From G965195345 sp965277775 (GTDB lineage Bacteria > Pseudomonadota > Gammaproteobacteria > CAKMZV01): a stretch of 64,000 nucleotides of DNA. This document shows positions 1 to 8,315 of the stretch, one piece after another. Under the pieces are notes generated by a model that had not been told where the DNA came from, searched no databases, and saw only the letters and a list, made by a program, of their open reading frames with translations. The position numbers were made by a program, and so were the translations under genes. Within the stretch, counting starts at the first letter, position 1; each line of letters starts with the position of its first letter. The stretch lies in NCBI GenBank assembly GCA_965277775.1, contig OZ255843.1:1860001-1924000 (forward strand). The letters run 5' to 3'.

Positions 1-832
1 GATCAAAGCCGGTTCTGGTTTATTGACATTGGGTGAGCCCAGTTCACCTGGTGTGCCCAAAGTTTTGGCCGATTTAACGGTGACTTTAGAGTTTAACAAT
101 CTTGAACAACTGAGCGAAGTGTTTAACGACATAGGCGATCAGATTGCCGCGGTAATCGTCGAACCCGTCGCGGGCAATATGAATTGTATTCCAGCAACCC
201 CCGCCTTCATCAAAGCGCTCAGAGATTTGTGTGATAGCCATCAAAGCCTGCTTATTTTTGATGAAGTCATGTGTGGTTTTCGTGTAGCGCGAGGCGGTGC
301 ACAAGAACTGTACGGCATTGAACCAGACTTAACATGCTTGGGTAAAATCATTGGTGGCGGAATGCCTGTGGGCGCGTTTGGCGGCAAACTCAAAGTCATG
401 CAAGACTTGGCACCATTAGGCGCCGTTTATCAAGCAGGCACACTATCGGGCAATCCCATTTGCATGGCTGCTGGTTTAAAAACCTTAGAGTTGCTGAGCG
501 AGCCAGATTTTTACGATCGATTGAGTGCCAAAACCGACCAACTTTGTTCAGGATTGCTCAATAGTGCCAAAGAAGTGGGCTTTTCATTGAGCGAAAATCA
601 CGTCGGCGGTATGTTTGGCATGTTTCTTGGGACAGAAGAGCCGGTTAATCGATTTTCTCAAGTGCACAACGGCACAGCGCTTTATGCAAAGTTTTTCCAT
701 AAAATGTTGGAAGCAGGTTTCTATTTTGCCCCATCCGCCTACGAAGCAGGCTTTATGAGCACGGCGCATGAATCAGATGACATAGACCGCACCGTAGAGC
801 ACGCCAAAAAAGTCTTTAAATCCCTAAGATAA
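1..832 (+). CDS. hemL: Glutamate-1-semialdehyde 2,1-aminomutase, 3' part (5' end outside window)
   Basis: This PLP enzyme converts glutamate-1-semialdehyde to 5-aminolevulinate in the C5 route to tetrapyrroles, in the cytoplasm. The frame is open from the first bases (reading IKAGSG...LGEPSSPGVP), so the gene enters the window from upstream; the TTG at 23 is internal. About 276 residues are visible, against roughly 425 for the family, so about 150 N-terminal residues are missing. Typical class-III aminotransferase motifs are present: FDEVMCGFR (cofactor-binding Asp) and the PLP lysine in CLGKIIGGGMPVGAFGG. It converges on the DUF1223 gene with a 16-base gap. Haem supply fits the cytochrome-type Sox proteins nearby, but no operon link is visible. 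Confidence 0.95.
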   Translation, partial: IKAGSGLLTLGEPSSPGVPKVLADLTVTLEFNNLEQLSEVFNDIGDQIAAVIVEPVAGNMNCIPATPAFIKALRDLCDSHQSLLIFDEVMCGFRVARGGAQELYGIEPDLTCLGKIIGGGMPVGAFGGKLKVMQDLAPLGAVYQAGTLSGNPICMAAGLKTLELLSEPDFYDRLSAKTDQLCSGLLNSAKEVGFSLSENHVGGMFGMFLGTEEPVNRFSQVHNGTALYAKFFHKMLEAGFYFAPSAYEAGFMSTAHESDDIDRTVEHAKKVFKSLR

Positions 833-848
833 CTCTCTCAAGCGAAGG

Positions 849-1595
849 CTATTCTAACCAGTTTGATGGTGCCCAAGCCCCTGTGGCTTGAATTGGGACT
901 TGTCTTTGCGTGGTGACCCAAACAGCCAGGCTGATTTTTTTGCTGGTATGGGTTTCGATGTTTTCTGGCAAGACGATATTCCAAAGTCCAGAACTTGAAA
1001 TGCTTTGCTTGTGTTCTAACACAACGAAATCGCCTTTGAGTGTGCGACCGCTGTTTTCACCGCGTTGGATATTGTCAATCAAGCCAGAACCCAAAACAGC
1101 GACATTGGCAATGAGTGATTGCTGGTTATCTACGTCTCCTTTAAGTTTAATCAATAAGGAGTTGTTAATGATGTCAACACTCAATTTGGGTGCGGATTCT
1201 CTCAATTGTGGCAAGGGTTTTCTGTAGAAGAATCCTTTCCATTCTTTGCCATCGACCAGGAATCCAGGCGTATAGACTGAACGGGTGTTGCCAAAATGAC
1301 TGTGCGCCCTTTGTCTTTCGCTGTACGCTTCTTTTGAATAAATGTCTTTCCAGCCCAGATGATTCCAATACGACACATGAAAGGCGACTGGGACAATGCT
1401 TTGCCATAAATCAGGGTGGTTGCTCAATTTATTCATCCATGATTCGGCCACCGGACAGCTGCTACAGCCATGCGAAGTAAAGAGCTCAACCATTTGAGCT
1501 TTTTCATAACCGCTGGAAAAGTTCCAAGAATTTGTCGCAAAAGCAGAGTGGCTGGGAAAACTTAGAAGTAATAAAAGCGTGAATAATTTTTTCAT
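849..1595 (-). CDS. DUF1223 family secreted thioredoxin-fold-like protein
   Basis: The 248-residue product starts with a classic signal peptide (residues 1-20: KK, a Leu-rich core, then a likely cut after AFA). The mature part opens with VELFTSHGCSSCPVAE, whose Cys44-x-x-Cys47 pair is the hallmark of DUF1223, a family with a thioredoxin-like N-terminal fold. Later matches include FHVSYWNHLGW and VYTPGFLVDG. The function of the family is not established; a periplasmic thiol-redox role is an inference from the CxxC. The gene is monocistronic and converges on hemL. Confidence 0.85.
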   Translation of the reverse strand: MKKLFTLLLLLSFPSHSAFATNSWNFSSGYEKAQMVELFTSHGCSSCPVAESWMNKLSNHPDLWQSIVPVAFHVSYWNHLGWKDIYSKEAYSERQRAHSHFGNTRSVYTPGFLVDGKEWKGFFYRKPLPQLRESAPKLSVDIINNSLLIKLKGDVDNQQSLIANVAVLGSGLIDNIQRGENSGRTLKGDFVVLEHKQSISSSGLWNIVLPENIETHTSKKISLAVWVTTQRQVPIQATGAWAPSNWLE

Positions 1596-1719
1596 TGTAA
1601 GTCTCTGGTTACGTTGGTCTATGGACTCGATTGTACTAACTAAAAGGTAAAAAACGGGTCCCTTATAGAAATATACGAATTGAATTGAAATATCACTAAA
1701 ATTGGACTGTATTTATGCT

Positions 1720-2757
1720 TTAACAGACGATACGAACTTCGGCTTCTAATGGCACATTAAACTTCATTTGTATGTCCGTTTGAATGCGTTTTGCCAAATC
1801 AGCAATGGCTTGACCTGATTGTGCGTGTGCATTGACTAAGACCAGTGCATGCTGGCCTGAGACACCTGCACCACTGTCATCGGTATAACCTTTCCAGCCA
1901 GCATATTCAATGAGTTGTCCAGCAGATATTTTTACTTTTTCGGCACTGCTTGCTCTAAACTTTTTAAACGCATGTTGACCTTGCAACTGCTGATAGTGCG
2001 TGGGTGTTATTTCTGGATTTTTAAAAAAACTACCCGCATTGCCAATCGTGTTTGGGTCAGGTAATTTTTTTCGCCTTAAATCACAGACGGCTCGAACAAC
2101 TTGCATGGGTTCGCTTGGTGGATTTTCAGCAAATTGTTTTGCTAAATCAAAATAGTCTAACTTAAATTGATGGGCTTTTTTCAACAATAACGTCACAGAA
2201 GTGATGAAGTAACGGTCTAAATATTTTTGCTTGAATATGGAGTCTCTGTAGCCGAATTGGCAGTCAGTTTGATCCAAGGAATGGCTTGTGCCCGTTGTTA
2301 AATCAACGTACTCAACCTTGAGGATGGTGTTTTTTATCTCCTCGCCATAGGCTCCGATGTTTTGAATGATTGCTGCGCCAACCGTACCAGGAATAAGGGC
2401 TAAATTTTCAACACCAGACCATTGATTATTGGCACAATGCACCACAAATTCATGCCAATTTTCACCGCTGCCTATTTGCAGCGTGACAGAATTTGGTGTT
2501 TCGTCAATGAGGTTGATGCCTTTGATCGCATTTTGTAAAACGGGTGTTTCGATGTTTTTGGTGAATAAGATATTACTGCCTGCACCCAATATCATACTGC
2601 CTGCGTGCTCATTGGTACCTCGCAATTGTGCTGCATCAGTGATGACGGTCAAGGCCGAGGCTTTGTGGGGTAGGTTGAAGGTGTTATTTAGGTGCAAAAT
2701 ATTTTTGTGATTAAGGGGCGTTTGGGTTACACTTAAGTGTCGAAATTTTGATGGCAT
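1720..2757 (-). CDS. murB: UDP-N-acetylenolpyruvoylglucosamine reductase (type I)
   Basis: This FAD enzyme reduces UDP-N-acetylenolpyruvoylglucosamine to UDP-MurNAc, the second committed step of peptidoglycan synthesis, in the cytoplasm. Visible family motifs are GAGSNILF and PGTVGAAIIQNIGAYG (FAD site), YRDSIFK, NAGSFFKNP (the catalytic Ser region) and the C-terminal PLEAEVRIV carrying the conserved Glu. The long form with the YRDS loop indicates type I, as in E. coli. I start it at the ATG for MPSKFRH (345 residues, close to the E. coli length); a TTG nine codons upstream is also open but gives an unusual N-terminus. It is divergent from the LETM1-like gene with about 80 bases between them. 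Confidence 0.95.
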   Translation of the reverse strand: MPSKFRHLSVTQTPLNHKNILHLNNTFNLPHKASALTVITDAAQLRGTNEHAGSMILGAGSNILFTKNIETPVLQNAIKGINLIDETPNSVTLQIGSGENWHEFVVHCANNQWSGVENLALIPGTVGAAIIQNIGAYGEEIKNTILKVEYVDLTTGTSHSLDQTDCQFGYRDSIFKQKYLDRYFITSVTLLLKKAHQFKLDYFDLAKQFAENPPSEPMQVVRAVCDLRRKKLPDPNTIGNAGSFFKNPEITPTHYQQLQGQHAFKKFRASSAEKVKISAGQLIEYAGWKGYTDDSGAGVSGQHALVLVNAHAQSGQAIADLAKRIQTDIQMKFNVPLEAEVRIVC

Positions 2758-2836
2758 TTTACACGTTTCAATAGGGTATAACAATCATGCATTTCATCGT
2801 AGGCGAGACAATGACGACAAAATCATTCAAAATCAA

Positions 2837-3247
2837 ATGGATTCAAAGGCTATGATATCCCTATTTAAAGAAATGCGCGAAGCAATGGATTGGGTAAAAC
2901 GACCCGAAAAATTGCAGAAATTATTTCAAAATGTCAGCCAGAAAGCCTGGCTTGAAGTGCTGGAATCTAAAGATATGTTGGATGTGTTCTGGCGTCTTTC
3001 TACGGGTCAATCAGTGACCACTGAGGCACGTCAAAAAGCCTTAGAGCAGGCTAAAAATTTGGCCAAATCCATACCAGCATTTGGCATTTTCCTATTACCG
3101 GGTGGTATGATTTTGCTGCCCATCGTTGCCAAACTGGTGCCCTGGCAGATATTGCCTGTGTCTTTTCAAAATAATGAGCCGACCATCGTTCAACCCGAGG
3201 ATGATCAAAGCGACGATAAAAAATTAGACGATTCCAAGGATCTTTAA
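2837..3247 (+). CDS. Small LETM1-domain-like membrane protein
   Basis: A 136-residue protein. Residues 75-107 form the most recognisable part, PAFGIFLLPGGMILLPIVAK followed by LVPWQILPVSF. This Pro/Gly-rich hydrophobic segment matches the conserved core of LETM1-like proteins, known in mitochondria for cation/proton exchange and found in short bacterial versions of unknown role. The C-terminus is strongly acidic (EDDQSDDKKLDDSKDL). There is one likely membrane segment. The family assignment rests on the one motif; the function is not known. It is convergent with soxA, with a hairpin between them. Confidence 0.6.
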   Translation: MDSKAMISLFKEMREAMDWVKRPEKLQKLFQNVSQKAWLEVLESKDMLDVFWRLSTGQSVTTEARQKALEQAKNLAKSIPAFGIFLLPGGMILLPIVAKLVPWQILPVSFQNNEPTIVQPEDDQSDDKKLDDSKDL

Positions 3248-3261
3248 AAGGGCATATAGTA

Positions 3262-3286
3262 AAGACCTCTAAGCAGAGAAGGTCTT
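3262..3286. terminator. Inverted repeat between convergent genes, possible bidirectional terminator
   Basis: AAGACCT (3262-3268) is exactly complementary to AGGTCTT (3280-3286), with an 11-base loop that can pair further (CT/AG). It sits in the 56-base gap between the ends of the LETM1-like gene and soxA, where a shared terminator is expected. There is no strong T run on either side, so it may act weakly or only protect 3' ends. Confidence 0.45.
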
Positions 3287-3303
3287 GATTGTTGAATGAT
3301 CGG

Positions 3304-4152
3304 TTATCCGCGCGATTGTGGACCATTCCACTTTAAACCTTTGGACATAAAGGTTTGGAAAAACTCTATGTTTCTGTACTCAACGCTTTGTGGCTTAAAG
3401 GGTTTGGCGCGAATGTTTTTTTGGCAACCCACATAACGGCGATGTAGTGTACCCAAATTGCCCCATTTTTTCCGATGAACAGGAAAATGAGAAATTTGTC
3501 CAATGACGCTGGATAACACTTGGGCTCGCGCTTTGTGGCCTGCATAATAAACGTGACAATCCGCACAAGCCATATTCAGCTGACCTCTTTTGCCATAGAA
3601 TAAATGCTTGCCTCTTTCATAAGCCGCTTTGGCTTCAGGACTTTGGGCAACAGGATTAATTTCGTTACCACGAGCTTCGTAGGCCAGATAAGCCGATAAT
3701 TTTGCCAATGGGCCTTTTTGCCATTTAAAAGGTTTGGTGCTATTTGCCAGGCGACACTCATTGAGCGCCAATTCGATGGTGATGACTTGATTGCGGACTT
3801 GATCAAAAAATGGGTAGCTCGAACGGATTTGGGAAACGTCCATTCCAGCAAAGCAACCTGCGTAAGATTTGCCATTTCTTAAGGGTGTGTTCCATTCTTT
3901 TCTACCGGCTTCTATCGCGTCTTCATAGGGCGGAAAATCGGCTTCTGCTTCTTGCCATTGCTCGTATAGGTCTTTGCTGAACACATAATTCCCATTGACA
4001 TAATCAGTAACAGCGATGTCTTTAAAACGCTCGCTAAAGTAATTCCAGAGCACCTCCTTATCTTTTTCTGGATCAACTTCAGCCTTGCTGATCGTTGGAA
4101 TCAAACTCAAACAGAGCAGAAAAAATAAGATTTTCATGAATGAATATTTCAT
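3304..4152 (-). CDS. soxA: Sulfur-oxidising protein SoxA (c-type cytochrome subunit of SoxAX)
   Basis: SoxA pairs with SoxX in the periplasm and attaches thiosulfate to the SoxY cysteine. I start at the ATG for MKYSFMKIL (282 residues), just before a signal peptide ending near SKA; the open frame extends 27 codons further upstream, which would put extra residues before the signal. One haem site is present, CADCH at about residues 195-199. The active-site cysteine region is RYVGCQKNIRAKPF near residue 242. The position where two-haem SoxA proteins carry a first CxxCH here reads YAGCFAG, with another Cys in NECRL, so this is the single-haem type with a probable disulfide. It is the last gene of soxXYZA, 31 bases after soxZ. 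Confidence 0.95.
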   Translation of the reverse strand: MKYSFMKILFFLLCLSLIPTISKAEVDPEKDKEVLWNYFSERFKDIAVTDYVNGNYVFSKDLYEQWQEAEADFPPYEDAIEAGRKEWNTPLRNGKSYAGCFAGMDVSQIRSSYPFFDQVRNQVITIELALNECRLANSTKPFKWQKGPLAKLSAYLAYEARGNEINPVAQSPEAKAAYERGKHLFYGKRGQLNMACADCHVYYAGHKARAQVLSSVIGQISHFPVHRKKWGNLGTLHRRYVGCQKNIRAKPFKPQSVEYRNIEFFQTFMSKGLKWNGPQSRG

Positions 4153-4183
4153 TGGTTTCTCAGGTGTGGGCGCATGTAAGCAA

Positions 4184-4489
4184 TTATTTAACAGTGGTTT
4201 TTGCAGATTCTTTCTTACCCATGTTATCTTCATAACTCAAAGTAATCACATCGCCTTTTTCACCTTTGAGCTTTAACCCAATGAAGGGATTTTTTGAAAC
4301 CGCGGTGCTCATCTCGCCCCGTGAAATAACAGTATCATTGTTCATAATGGTTAAGTCGGTTATGTGATTTGCTGGAATAAGGTTGCCTGTTTTTTTATCT
4401 TTGCGTGTACCCGTTTCCATGGGGTGTTTGATGAGCGCTTTAAGCGTGATCACGCCATCAGACAATTTGGTTCGCATTTTGATACTCAT
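4184..4489 (-). CDS. soxZ: Sulfur-carrier complex subunit SoxZ
   Basis: SoxZ forms the SoxYZ heterodimer that carries covalently bound sulfur intermediates in the periplasm; it is exported with SoxY and needs no signal of its own, and none is seen. The start is the ATG for MSIKMRTKL, with GGAG about ten bases upstream, giving 101 residues, the usual length. Family features are LSDGVITLKALIKHPMETG, then a beta-rich immunoglobulin-like body ending in an SYEDNMGKK region. It lies between soxY (33 bases) and soxA, so it is very likely cotranscribed. Confidence 0.95.
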   Translation of the reverse strand: MSIKMRTKLSDGVITLKALIKHPMETGTRKDKKTGNLIPANHITDLTIMNNDTVISRGEMSTAVSKNPFIGLKLKGEKGDVITLSYEDNMGKKESAKTTVK

Positions 4490-4522
4490 TGTTCGTAACT
4501 CCAATAATTAGATTTGATCGAA

Positions 4523-4978
4523 TTAACCGCCACAGCCACCAATGGTGACTTTTATTTCTCTTTCCATTTTTTCAAGTTCTCCGCTTTTTGTTTCTAAAAC
4601 AGCAATCACATTGGATGTTTTGCTCATTTTGACCCGTGTTTTAATAAAAGCGAGTTGGTCAAATGAATAACTGAAAGCCAAGGGCCGAGGGTTCTCCTCG
4701 ATAATGACGGCAATACGTTTGATGTCTGGTCGAGCGGAAGCATCAACTTCTATGGGAACGACCAAGCCATTTTCGGCTATACCTGGGGCTTTGAATTTGA
4801 CGCCCGAAGTTATTTTGACAGCTTGTTTGCCGAACAAATTTTGAATGGCATCTTCCGCTGTTTTAGATTCATACGCTTGTTGCTCCCATTTGGCCAGTGA
4901 CGGGGTTGCCGTGAGCAGTCCAGTTTGGGCGACGGCAACTGTTGCCATTGCGCCTTTCATAAAGTGTCTTCGGTTCAT
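4523..4978 (-). CDS. soxY: Sulfur-carrier protein SoxY
   Basis: SoxY holds the growing sulfur adduct on a C-terminal swinging-arm cysteine. The 151-residue product ends in GGCGG, the invariant carrier motif. The N-terminus MNRRHFMKGAMATVAVA is a twin-arginine (Tat) signal, expected because SoxYZ is exported folded. The body has the SoxY beta-sandwich pattern (VPIEVDASARPDIKRIAVIIEENPRPLAFSY, split across two strands). It follows soxX by 21 bases. The residue needed for function, the terminal Cys, is intact, so the carrier should be functional. Confidence 0.96.
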   Translation of the reverse strand: MNRRHFMKGAMATVAVAQTGLLTATPSLAKWEQQAYESKTAEDAIQNLFGKQAVKITSGVKFKAPGIAENGLVVPIEVDASARPDIKRIAVIIEENPRPLAFSYSFDQLAFIKTRVKMSKTSNVIAVLETKSGELEKMEREIKVTIGGCGG

Positions 4979-4999
4979 TTAATGACTCCCATTTAATGA

Positions 5000-5374
5000 T
5001 TACAAAGTGTGAATATATGCAGTAATTGCTTCAACTTCTTCTTTGGTTAGGATATGATTTTTGCCAAAAGGTGGCATGATAGAATTTGGATTAAGCAATG
5101 TGGCGTCCCAAATTTGAGAGAACAGCTTTTTACGGTCGGGGTACCGTATTTTCATTGCCACAAGCGGTGGGCCGATGGTGCCAGGTAAGGTGTTCTTTTT
5201 AGGGTCGGCATTCGGCATGGCGTGACAGGCAATACAGTTTCCGCCCTTTGCACGGTCAAATGCCAAACGCTCACCTTCTTTGATGAGATTGGCGTCTGCA
5301 AAAGCTAAGGGCGTTAGCGCAACACACCCAGAAATTATGAGTATAGAAACACCGTATTGAATTAATGTCTTCAT
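5000..5374 (-). CDS. soxX: Sulfur-oxidising cytochrome SoxX
   Basis: SoxX is the small monohaem cytochrome c of SoxAX, passing electrons from thiosulfate attachment to the respiratory chain. The 124-residue product has a signal peptide (cut near AFA, residue 26), one haem site Cys47-Ile-Ala-Cys50-His51, and a distal SIMPPFG that supplies the axial Met. It is the first gene of soxXYZA. The 285-base gap to divergent thrC must hold its promoter, but I see no convincing -35/-10 pair there. soxB, soxCD and a sox regulator are not in this window. Confidence 0.95.
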   Translation of the reverse strand: MKTLIQYGVSILIISGCVALTPLAFADANLIKEGERLAFDRAKGGNCIACHAMPNADPKKNTLPGTIGPPLVAMKIRYPDRKKLFSQIWDATLLNPNSIMPPFGKNHILTKEEVEAITAYIHTL

Positions 5375-5659
5375 CGTATTTAATGTTTTTAAATTCAGAG
5401 TATTATTATTTACGCCAAAATTTGAGCAATCATTCTCAAAATCTCTAAATTAATGAGTGCTATTCTAATATAAGATTTGCTCCAATGTTAGACGAAAGTG
5501 CATCATAAAAACGCCTATTTTAAGCAATAGGCTAATCAGCAGAATTTACGTTGAAGTCGTATAATGAAGCCTGTTTTAATCAATGGGTCCAAGCGCCTAA
5601 TTTGTGCGTTCTGACAATATTTTATCAACCTTTATACCACCAATCTACGTCATAAAACC

Positions 5660-6754
5660 ATGTCAAATCAGAAGCCAACACAATCTCATTATACTGGGTT
5701 AATCAATCGATACAGAGCGACTTTGCCAATCAATGATGGCGACAAAATCATCAGTCTTCACGAGGGTAATACACCCTTAATTAAGTTAGACCGACTGGCT
5801 AAGTTGGCTGGCTCAGACGTTGACATTTATGTCAAATATGAAGGCTTGAATCCAACGGGTTCTTTTAAAGACCGTGGCATGACCATGGCTGTAACCAATG
5901 CCGTCAACTCAGGGGCTAAAGGCATTATTTGTGCATCAACGGGCAATACCTCTGCCTCTGCCGCCGCTTATGCAGCTCGGGCTGGCATAACAGCCTATGT
6001 GCTTATCCCTGAAGGAAAAATTGCCATGGGCAAAATGGCACAAGCATTGATGTATGGCGCAAAAATCATTCAGATTAAAGGCAATTTTGATGTGGGTATG
6101 CAGTTGGTAAAATTGGTGGCTGAATCAGCAAAGGTTACGATCGTTAACTCCATCAATCCCTATAGATTACAAGGGCAAAAAACAGCGGCTTTTGAGATCA
6201 TAGATGCATTGGGAGAGGCACCTGATTATCATTATTTACCCGTTGGCAATGCAGGGAACATCAGCGCCTACTGGATGGGCTATAAAGAATATCATGCGGC
6301 AGGCAATGCCAAGCATACGCCGATGATGGTGGGTTTTCAAGCCAGTGGTTCGGCGCCATTTTTAAGAGGGGCTTTTATTGATGCCCCAGAAACGCTTGCA
6401 ACGGCCATTCGTATCGGCCACCCCCAAAGTTGGGATTTGGCTTGGGACGCCCAAGAATCGTCCAATGGCTGGTTCGATGAATTAGATGATGCCACCATTC
6501 TTAAAACTCAAAAATTATTGGCCGATCACGAGGGCATTTTTTGTGAACCCGCTTCTGCGGCTTCTGTGGCCGGTTTGCTGCACGACATCAAAAATCAAAA
6601 AATAGCCAAAGGTTCTACGGTGGTTTGTACCTTAACGGGCAATGGTATGAAAGATCCAGACATCGCCATCAAACAATGCGATGTAGAACAATCCATTCTT
6701 ACCGTTGAATCGAATAAATCCTCGGTCGAGGCGGCCATATTAAATGGCTGTTAG
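5660..6754 (+). CDS. thrC: Threonine synthase (short form)
   Basis: This PLP enzyme converts O-phosphohomoserine to threonine. The 364-residue protein is the short type seen in Bacillus-like and many other bacteria, not the roughly 430-residue E. coli form. The PLP lysine is Lys70 in NPTGSFKDRGM. Further motifs are ASTGNTSASAAAYAARAG, the phosphate-binding PVGNAGNISAYW and the C-terminal TGNGMKDPD. It is divergent from soxX and is followed by prfB after only 14 bases, so thrC-prfB-rseC-degP may be one transcription unit. The homoserine pathway genes often found next to thrC are absent here. Confidence 0.95.
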   Translation: MSNQKPTQSHYTGLINRYRATLPINDGDKIISLHEGNTPLIKLDRLAKLAGSDVDIYVKYEGLNPTGSFKDRGMTMAVTNAVNSGAKGIICASTGNTSASAAAYAARAGITAYVLIPEGKIAMGKMAQALMYGAKIIQIKGNFDVGMQLVKLVAESAKVTIVNSINPYRLQGQKTAAFEIIDALGEAPDYHYLPVGNAGNISAYWMGYKEYHAAGNAKHTPMMVGFQASGSAPFLRGAFIDAPETLATAIRIGHPQSWDLAWDAQESSNGWFDELDDATILKTQKLLADHEGIFCEPASAASVAGLLHDIKNQKIAKGSTVVCTLTGNGMKDPDIAIKQCDVEQSILTVESNKSSVEAAILNGC

Positions 6755-6768
6755 TTGCTTGAGCAACC

Positions 6769-7863
6769 ATGGAATATAACATACACATCGAACGATTGAG
6801 TGATCTTGCTAATCGAATGCGGCAACTGGCTGGTTTGATTGAACTGCCTAAGAAAGAGCAAGACTTGGCCGAAATATCCATCGATTTAGAGTCGCCAGAG
6901 GTTTGGCAAGATCGGGATAAAAGCGCTGAATTGGGGCGCAAAAAATCGATGTTAGAAGAAGAGGTGCTTGGTTTTAAAAAACTGGTGCAAGACATTGATG
7001 ATGCCAAAGAAATCTGGCAATTCTTAAAAGAGGAAGAAGATGCCGAAAGCGCCGAGAGTTTGATCGCTGAAGTTGAAACACTTGCCCACCAAGTGGATGC
7101 GGCAGAGTTTAGACGAATGTTTTCAGGTGAATTGGATGGCAATAATTGTTATCTTGAAATTCAATCTGGCTCTGGCGGTACCGAAGCTCAGGACTGGGCC
7201 TCAATGCTGTTACGGCAGTATTTGCGTTGGGCTGAGCGCCAAAATTTTGCCGCTGAAATAAATGAAATCTCAGAGGGTGAGGTTGCTGGCATTAAAGGGG
7301 CTTCTTTACACATAAAAGGGGCTTACGCCTACGGTTGGTTGAGAACAGAAACTGGGGTGCATCGATTGGTGCGCAAATCGCCGTTTGACTCAGGCAACCG
7401 ACGACATACATCATTTGCTTCAATATTTGTGTCGCCTGAAATCGATGACAGCTTTGAGGTGGACATTAATCCCGCTGATGTGCGTGTGGACGTTTATCGA
7501 GCTTCGGGTGCGGGTGGACAGCACGTCAATAAAACCGAATCTGCTGTCAGGTTGACGCATTTACCAACAAATACCGTGACTCAATGCCAAAGCTCGCGTT
7601 CGCAACATGCCAATAAGGCTGAAGCAATGAAGCAATTAAGGGCGAAATTGTATGAAATTGAAATGCGCAAACGCAATACCGAAAAACAGCAATTAGAAAA
7701 TAACAAAGCCGACATTGGTTGGGGCAGTCAAATTCGTTCCTATGTATTGGATTCTGGACGTATAAAAGATTTACGAACAGGGGTTGAGGTCGGCAATACT
7801 CAAGCCGTTTTGGATGGTGATTTAAACCAATTTATAGAGGCCAGCCTCAAGCAAGGTGTGTGA
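6769..7863 (+). CDS. prfB: Peptide chain release factor 2, without the programmed frameshift
   Basis: RF2 ends translation at UGA and UAA. The 364-residue frame contains the SPF stop-recognition tripeptide (RKSPFDSG, about residue 204) and the GGQ hydrolysis motif (GAGGQHVN, about residue 250). In E. coli and most bacteria, prfB carries an in-frame UGA near codon 26 that is bypassed by a +1 shift at CTTTGA. Here the matching region reads LAGLIELPKKEQ in one unbroken frame, with no such heptamer or stop, so this autoregulation is absent. Its stop overlaps the rseC start (TGATG). Confidence 0.97.
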   Translation: MEYNIHIERLSDLANRMRQLAGLIELPKKEQDLAEISIDLESPEVWQDRDKSAELGRKKSMLEEEVLGFKKLVQDIDDAKEIWQFLKEEEDAESAESLIAEVETLAHQVDAAEFRRMFSGELDGNNCYLEIQSGSGGTEAQDWASMLLRQYLRWAERQNFAAEINEISEGEVAGIKGASLHIKGAYAYGWLRTETGVHRLVRKSPFDSGNRRHTSFASIFVSPEIDDSFEVDINPADVRVDVYRASGAGGQHVNKTESAVRLTHLPTNTVTQCQSSRSQHANKAEAMKQLRAKLYEIEMRKRNTEKQQLENNKADIGWGSQIRSYVLDSGRIKDLRTGVEVGNTQAVLDGDLNQFIEASLKQGV

Positions 7864-8300
7864 TGGCCGTCATGCGCAATACAACTGACGAAATGAATGT
7901 TATTGGTCGTGTGGTTGCGGTGAAACCAGGTCAGATTTTATTTGCGCAAAATGCGGTTGAACCCTGTTCAAATTGTAATGGTCGCTGTGGTGCAATGATT
8001 TGGAAAAAAATAACACCCAGAAAACCGGTATGGTTTTCAACCGATCAGCACCATGACATTGATGATGTGGTCGAAGTGGCTTTTAAAAGCACACATTTTT
8101 TACAATGTCTGTTCATCCTGTACGGCACACCCTTGGCATTTCTGATCATGGGACTGCTATTGGGACAGCTTTTATTTGCCTCAGAATTATTTGTATTTGT
8201 GGTGGGAATGGCCTTGTTCTTTGCGGGAATGCTCGTCTCATCTCGTTTAATAAAGTTGATGCTGAGACAACATCATTTTAAAATTAGAACCACCAACTAA
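7863..8300 (+). CDS. rseC: RseC/MucC family integral membrane protein
   Basis: About 145 residues. An N-terminal cytoplasmic part carries the family's cysteine cluster EPCSNCNGRCGAM (Cys-x2-Cys-x3-Cys), and two adjacent membrane helices follow (LILYGTPLAFLIMGLLLG-like and LFVFVVGMALFFAGMLV regions). RseC/MucC proteins are linked to the envelope-stress sigma factor system and, in some bacteria, to SoxR reduction; the exact activity is unsettled. The ATG overlaps the prfB stop, so translation is probably coupled. degP follows 15 bases later, the same order as mucC-mucD in Pseudomonas, but no rpoE, rseA or rseB is present. Confidence 0.88.
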   Translation: MAVMRNTTDEMNVIGRVVAVKPGQILFAQNAVEPCSNCNGRCGAMIWKKITPRKPVWFSTDQHHDIDDVVEVAFKSTHFLQCLFILYGTPLAFLIMGLLLGQLLFASELFVFVVGMALFFAGMLVSSRLIKLMLRQHHFKIRTTN

Positions 8301-8315
8301 AGGAATAGCGCAAAT

